DNA of 7,549 nucleotides, taken from positions 1 through 7,549 of the forward strand of contig JAITBO010000105.1 of the NCBI GenBank assembly GCA_031283505.1, given 5' to 3'. Position 1 is the first letter of the stretch. Each line of letters opens with the position of its first letter. Below are positions 5,190 to 7,549 of this stretch, in pieces. The notes under the pieces were generated by a model. That model was not told the origin of the DNA. It ran no database searches and saw only the letters and a program-made list of their open reading frames with translations. This DNA comes from Treponema sp. GTDB lineage: Bacteria; Spirochaetota; Spirochaetia; Treponematales; Breznakiellaceae. The position numbers and the translations under genes were made by a program.

Positions 5190-5211
5190 TCTAATATCAT
5201 ATATTAGATTT
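5187..5211. promoter_or_regulatory. Perfect 11-bp-arm palindrome before the ATPase gene, candidate operator
   Basis: AAATCTAATAT (5187-5197) and ATATTAGATTT (5201-5211) are perfect reverse complements separated by CAT. It lies between the predicted transcription start and the start codon at 5234. A perfect palindrome of this size between promoter and gene suggests a dimeric repressor site or an RNA stem in the leader. The absence of a T-tract after it argues against a terminator. Confidence 0.5.
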
Positions 5212-5233
5212 GCAAAAAATGAAGAAGGCAAAG

Positions 5234-6481
5234 ATGGTGGAAATTATAGGCCGGGATATTACAAAACTGATTCTCGAAGACTTTGAGGATATTGAGGCGG
5301 TATTTATAAATGGGGCGCGGCAGACGGGAAAAAGCACTTTTGCGGAAGCCTTCGGCAAGCACTACAAAAACGTGGTATACATTTCTTTTGACGACATTAC
5401 CTTCAGGTCGGCGGAAATAAACGCTCCGGGAAGTACCTTTGACGGACTGGAAGAGGGGCTGGTGATTCTGGACGAGGTACAGCTTGTACCTGATTCGTTT
5501 TTGGCGCTGAAGGCGAAGATCGATGCGGTGCGGCGGAAGAAACAGCGCCTCAAATTCCTGCTGACGGGATCGGCGGATATTATGCTTCTTCCCCGTTTGG
5601 CGGACGCCCTCGTAGGCCGTATGTATGTCAGGACCATGTACCCTTTTTCCGCTTCCGAGATTCTAAAGACGGGCGGAAACTTTGTAGAAGAACTGTTTAA
5701 GGGGCCGCCGGAAACAGGGCGGGAATTTTCAAAACCGGCAGTATCGAAGATCGTCGCCAGGGCGACCTTTCCCAGGCTTTCCCTGGATGTCAAGAATAAG
5801 CAGCAATGGTGTCAAAACTACATTACCGCCTTACTGGAAAGGGATGTAAAAAATTTTTCCGAGGTTGACAGAATAGAAATATTTCCGCAGATGCTGTCCA
5901 TTCTTGCCAACCGGACCGGAGGGCTTATCAACGACGCCGGCATAGCCCTGGCTGTCAAGGCGTCCCAGCCAACAGTAAAACGGTACCGCACGCTGCTCAA
6001 CGGGGTATTCCTGACATTTTTACTGCCGCCGTGGTGTAAAGATCTGGAAAAGCGGTTTGTAAAATCACCAAAGGTATATTTTACCGACACTTTGCTGCTC
6101 TGTCACATTTTGGGATTTTCGCCTGAGGAGATCGAAACCCGGCGGCCTGATCTTTACGGATTTATCCTGGAGAATTTTGTTGTCTCGGAACTTAAAAAAC
6201 AACTTGTCCTGATGAACGCCGGGGCCAGGCTCTATCACTTCAGGACCAGCGATCAGAAGGAGATCGATTTTCTTGTGGAGGCCCGGGACGGCGGTCTTCT
6301 TGCGGTAGAAGTCAAGGCTTCCACCGTGGTACTCCCCGGGGATTTCAGGCATATCCGTTTCCTGGCGGATAAGTTGCCCGAAAAATTTATCCGGGGCGTT
6401 GTTTTATACCGGGGCGAAAAGATCGTCAGATTTGACGCCAATCTTTTCGCCATACCTCTTTCGGCCCTGTGGGAAATGTAA
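5234..6481 (+). CDS. AAA_14/DUF4143 ATPase
   Basis: A 415-residue P-loop ATPase of the AAA_14 plus DUF4143 type. Walker A is GARQTGKST (27-35), Walker B is LVILDEVQ (76-83), and the sensor segment is LLTGSAD (109-115). A winged-helix-like stretch follows at about 223-265. The C-terminal part has the pattern E313, EID (343-345) and EVK (359-361), typical of the DUF4143 PD-(D/E)XK-like fold. The family is widespread and mobile between genomes, and its substrate is unknown; DNA-related and toxin-antitoxin-like roles have been proposed but not shown here. I chose ATG 5234 because AGAAGG lies 5 bases before it; ATG 5219 and TTG 5210 are alternatives without a ribosome site. It is a single gene, opposite in direction to its neighbours and slightly less G+C-rich, ending 24 bases from the argA stop. 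An acquired gene is plausible. Confidence 0.88.
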   Translation: MVEIIGRDITKLILEDFEDIEAVFINGARQTGKSTFAEAFGKHYKNVVYISFDDITFRSAEINAPGSTFDGLEEGLVILDEVQLVPDSFLALKAKIDAVRRKKQRLKFLLTGSADIMLLPRLADALVGRMYVRTMYPFSASEILKTGGNFVEELFKGPPETGREFSKPAVSKIVARATFPRLSLDVKNKQQWCQNYITALLERDVKNFSEVDRIEIFPQMLSILANRTGGLINDAGIALAVKASQPTVKRYRTLLNGVFLTFLLPPWCKDLEKRFVKSPKVYFTDTLLLCHILGFSPEEIETRRPDLYGFILENFVVSELKKQLVLMNAGARLYHFRTSDQKEIDFLVEARDGGLLAVEVKASTVVLPGDFRHIRFLADKLPEKFIRGVVLYRGEKIVRFDANLFAIPLSALWEM

Positions 6482-6505
6482 GGGCACGCGCAAAAGGAAA
6501 AGGAT

Positions 6506-7549
6506 TTACAGTTCCAGCGCAAACACCTTGCTTTTTCGGGTCCGGTCGTATTTCTTCCGTTTTTCCGGGGGAAGACTTTCCACCGGGCTTTCTTTGAAGC
6601 CCAGAGATTCAAACCAGTCGTGGGTGCTGGTGGTGAGGACGAAAACCCGGCGTAATCCCTGCTTGATCGCCCGGTCTATAAGATAACGGACTATGCGGCG
6701 GCCCAGACCCATCTCCGCATAGGCGGTATCCGTGGCGATGGCGGCGATTTCCCCCTGGGCTTCCCCCCAACTGTGGAGAGCGCCGCAGGCGCGGATGGAA
6801 CCGTCGATATCGAACACCACGTAGTCTTCTTTTTTTTCCAGGATATCGCCGCTGTTCCGTCTGATAAGCACGCCCCGGACCATCAGAGGCTCCATCAGCC
6901 CCAGAATATCGGGGATGTCCTGGGTTTTGAGGGGTCTGATAGACTCGTATTCGTCCTGGTAGATCATGGTCCCTGCCCCAAAGTTGGAGAAGAGTTCCCG
7001 AAGGAGAGCGCCGCTTTCCCGGCCATCTATAAGGTGGACCCGCTCTACCCCCGCCCTGGATGCCCTGAGGGCCAGACACAGATCGCTCAGAGGTTTATCG
7101 GAATAAAGGCCGCCGCCTTCCGGGGCACGGTTTTCCGCACGGTTCTCCGCAAGTACCGCTTCCGTTTCCTGGGGGGTCAGCCTAACTATGCGACCGGTCT
7201 CGTCTACGGAGACGCCGGCGGGGATGCGGTAGTTTTCCTGTCTGACGCCGGTGTGGGCGGAAACGATAAAAAGCTTTACCGCTCCCAGGGCCGATGCCGC
7301 CGCCAGGGCGATCTCATCACCGGGCACATTGTAGGGCTTGCCTGCGGGACTCCAGCCTATGCAGGGGAGGATGGGAATCATCCCTTGATTCAGAACCTGG
7401 GTGATGGAGTCGGTGAATATCTTGTCCACCCGGCCCGTATGCTCCATGTCCGCACCGTTTATCACGCCAAGACCCCTGGCGCGGACGAAGTTGCCTATCA
7501 CCGCGTCCACCCGATCTGCGGAGAGACCCGTAATGAAACGGGTCGCCAC
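6506..7549 (-). CDS. argA: N-acetylglutamate synthase (amino-acid N-acetyltransferase), 5' end outside window
   Basis: It makes N-acetylglutamate from glutamate and acetyl-CoA, the first step of arginine synthesis. The visible 347 residues cover most of an amino-acid-kinase-like domain (about 1-200, with GDEIALAAASALGA at 77-90) and a full C-terminal GNAT domain (about 204-320). The GNAT domain has the acetyl-CoA loop EMGLGRR (279-285) and LTTSTHDWFESLGF (305-318), both close to E. coli ArgA. The ending KYDRTRKSKVF also matches the ArgA tail. The GTG at the window edge is internal: by comparison with E. coli ArgA (443 residues) roughly the first hundred residues lie to the right. The kinase-like domain is usually the site of arginine feedback inhibition. 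A four-residue tandem duplication (AENRAENR) occurs at 134-141. Convergent with the ATPase gene, 24 bases apart, with no terminator visible between them. Confidence 0.92.
   Translation of the reverse strand: MATRFITGLSADRVDAVIGNFVRARGLGVINGADMEHTGRVDKIFTDSITQVLNQGMIPILPCIGWSPAGKPYNVPGDEIALAAASALGAVKLFIVSAHTGVRQENYRIPAGVSVDETGRIVRLTPQETEAVLAENRAENRAPEGGGLYSDKPLSDLCLALRASRAGVERVHLIDGRESGALLRELFSNFGAGTMIYQDEYESIRPLKTQDIPDILGLMEPLMVRGVLIRRNSGDILEKKEDYVVFDIDGSIRACGALHSWGEAQGEIAAIATDTAYAEMGLGRRIVRYLIDRAIKQGLRRVFVLTTSTHDWFESLGFKESPVESLPPEKRKKYDRTRKSKVFALEL
7125..7148. repeat. 12-bp tandem duplication inside argA
   Basis: GCACGGTTTTCC (7125-7136) is followed directly by the same 12 bases with one change (7137-7148). 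It keeps frame and encodes AENR twice in the linker region of the kinase-like domain. A recent slippage event is the simple explanation. Confidence 0.7.

Noticed and set aside
1..7549. CRISPR array, tRNA or rRNA genes
   Set aside because: No regularly spaced direct repeats, cloverleaf sequence or rRNA core motif was seen on either strand.

Overview
The window looks like a chromosomal segment of a spirochaete, most plausibly a Treponema of the termite-gut type. This is inferred from the protein sequences and from the style of the short TTCCAAAA-type repeats; no taxonomic marker gene is present. The housekeeping genes are G+C-rich, while the two intergenic regions (1-732 and about 5082-5233) are much richer in A+T.

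Layout. Positions 1-83 hold the 5' end of an IS200/IS605-family transposase (minus strand, running off the left edge), with a strong GC hairpin at 131-147 that is probably the left-end recognition hairpin of the element. Positions 199-343 hold two TTCCAAAA/TTTTGGAA palindromes with two other hairpins between them. Positions 389-568 hold a start-less, coding-like frame on the plus strand that is probably a gene remnant. Positions 557-687 hold a promoter-like pair and two further hairpins, with no confident gene.

From 5066 down to 733 a tight minus-strand cluster reads recO - deoA - recJ, with gaps of 47 and 27 bases, so it is likely one operon. RecO and RecJ belong to the same RecF-type recombinational repair pathway: RecJ is the 5'-to-3' single-strand exonuclease, and RecO loads RecA and anneals strands. 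The thymidine phosphorylase between them degrades or salvages deoxynucleosides. RecJ here is unusually long because of an insert of about 125 residues in its middle.

At 5234-6481, on the opposite strand, sits a stand-alone AAA_14/DUF4143 ATPase preceded by nested AT-rich palindromes that could be its operator. It converges with argA (6506 to beyond 7549, 5' end outside the window), the bifunctional-fold N-acetylglutamate synthase that starts arginine synthesis.

I see no CRISPR array, tRNA, rRNA or recognised multi-gene defence system. The items most worth a second look are the RecJ insert, the palindrome cluster before the ATPase gene, and the repeat- and remnant-filled region next to the insertion sequence.
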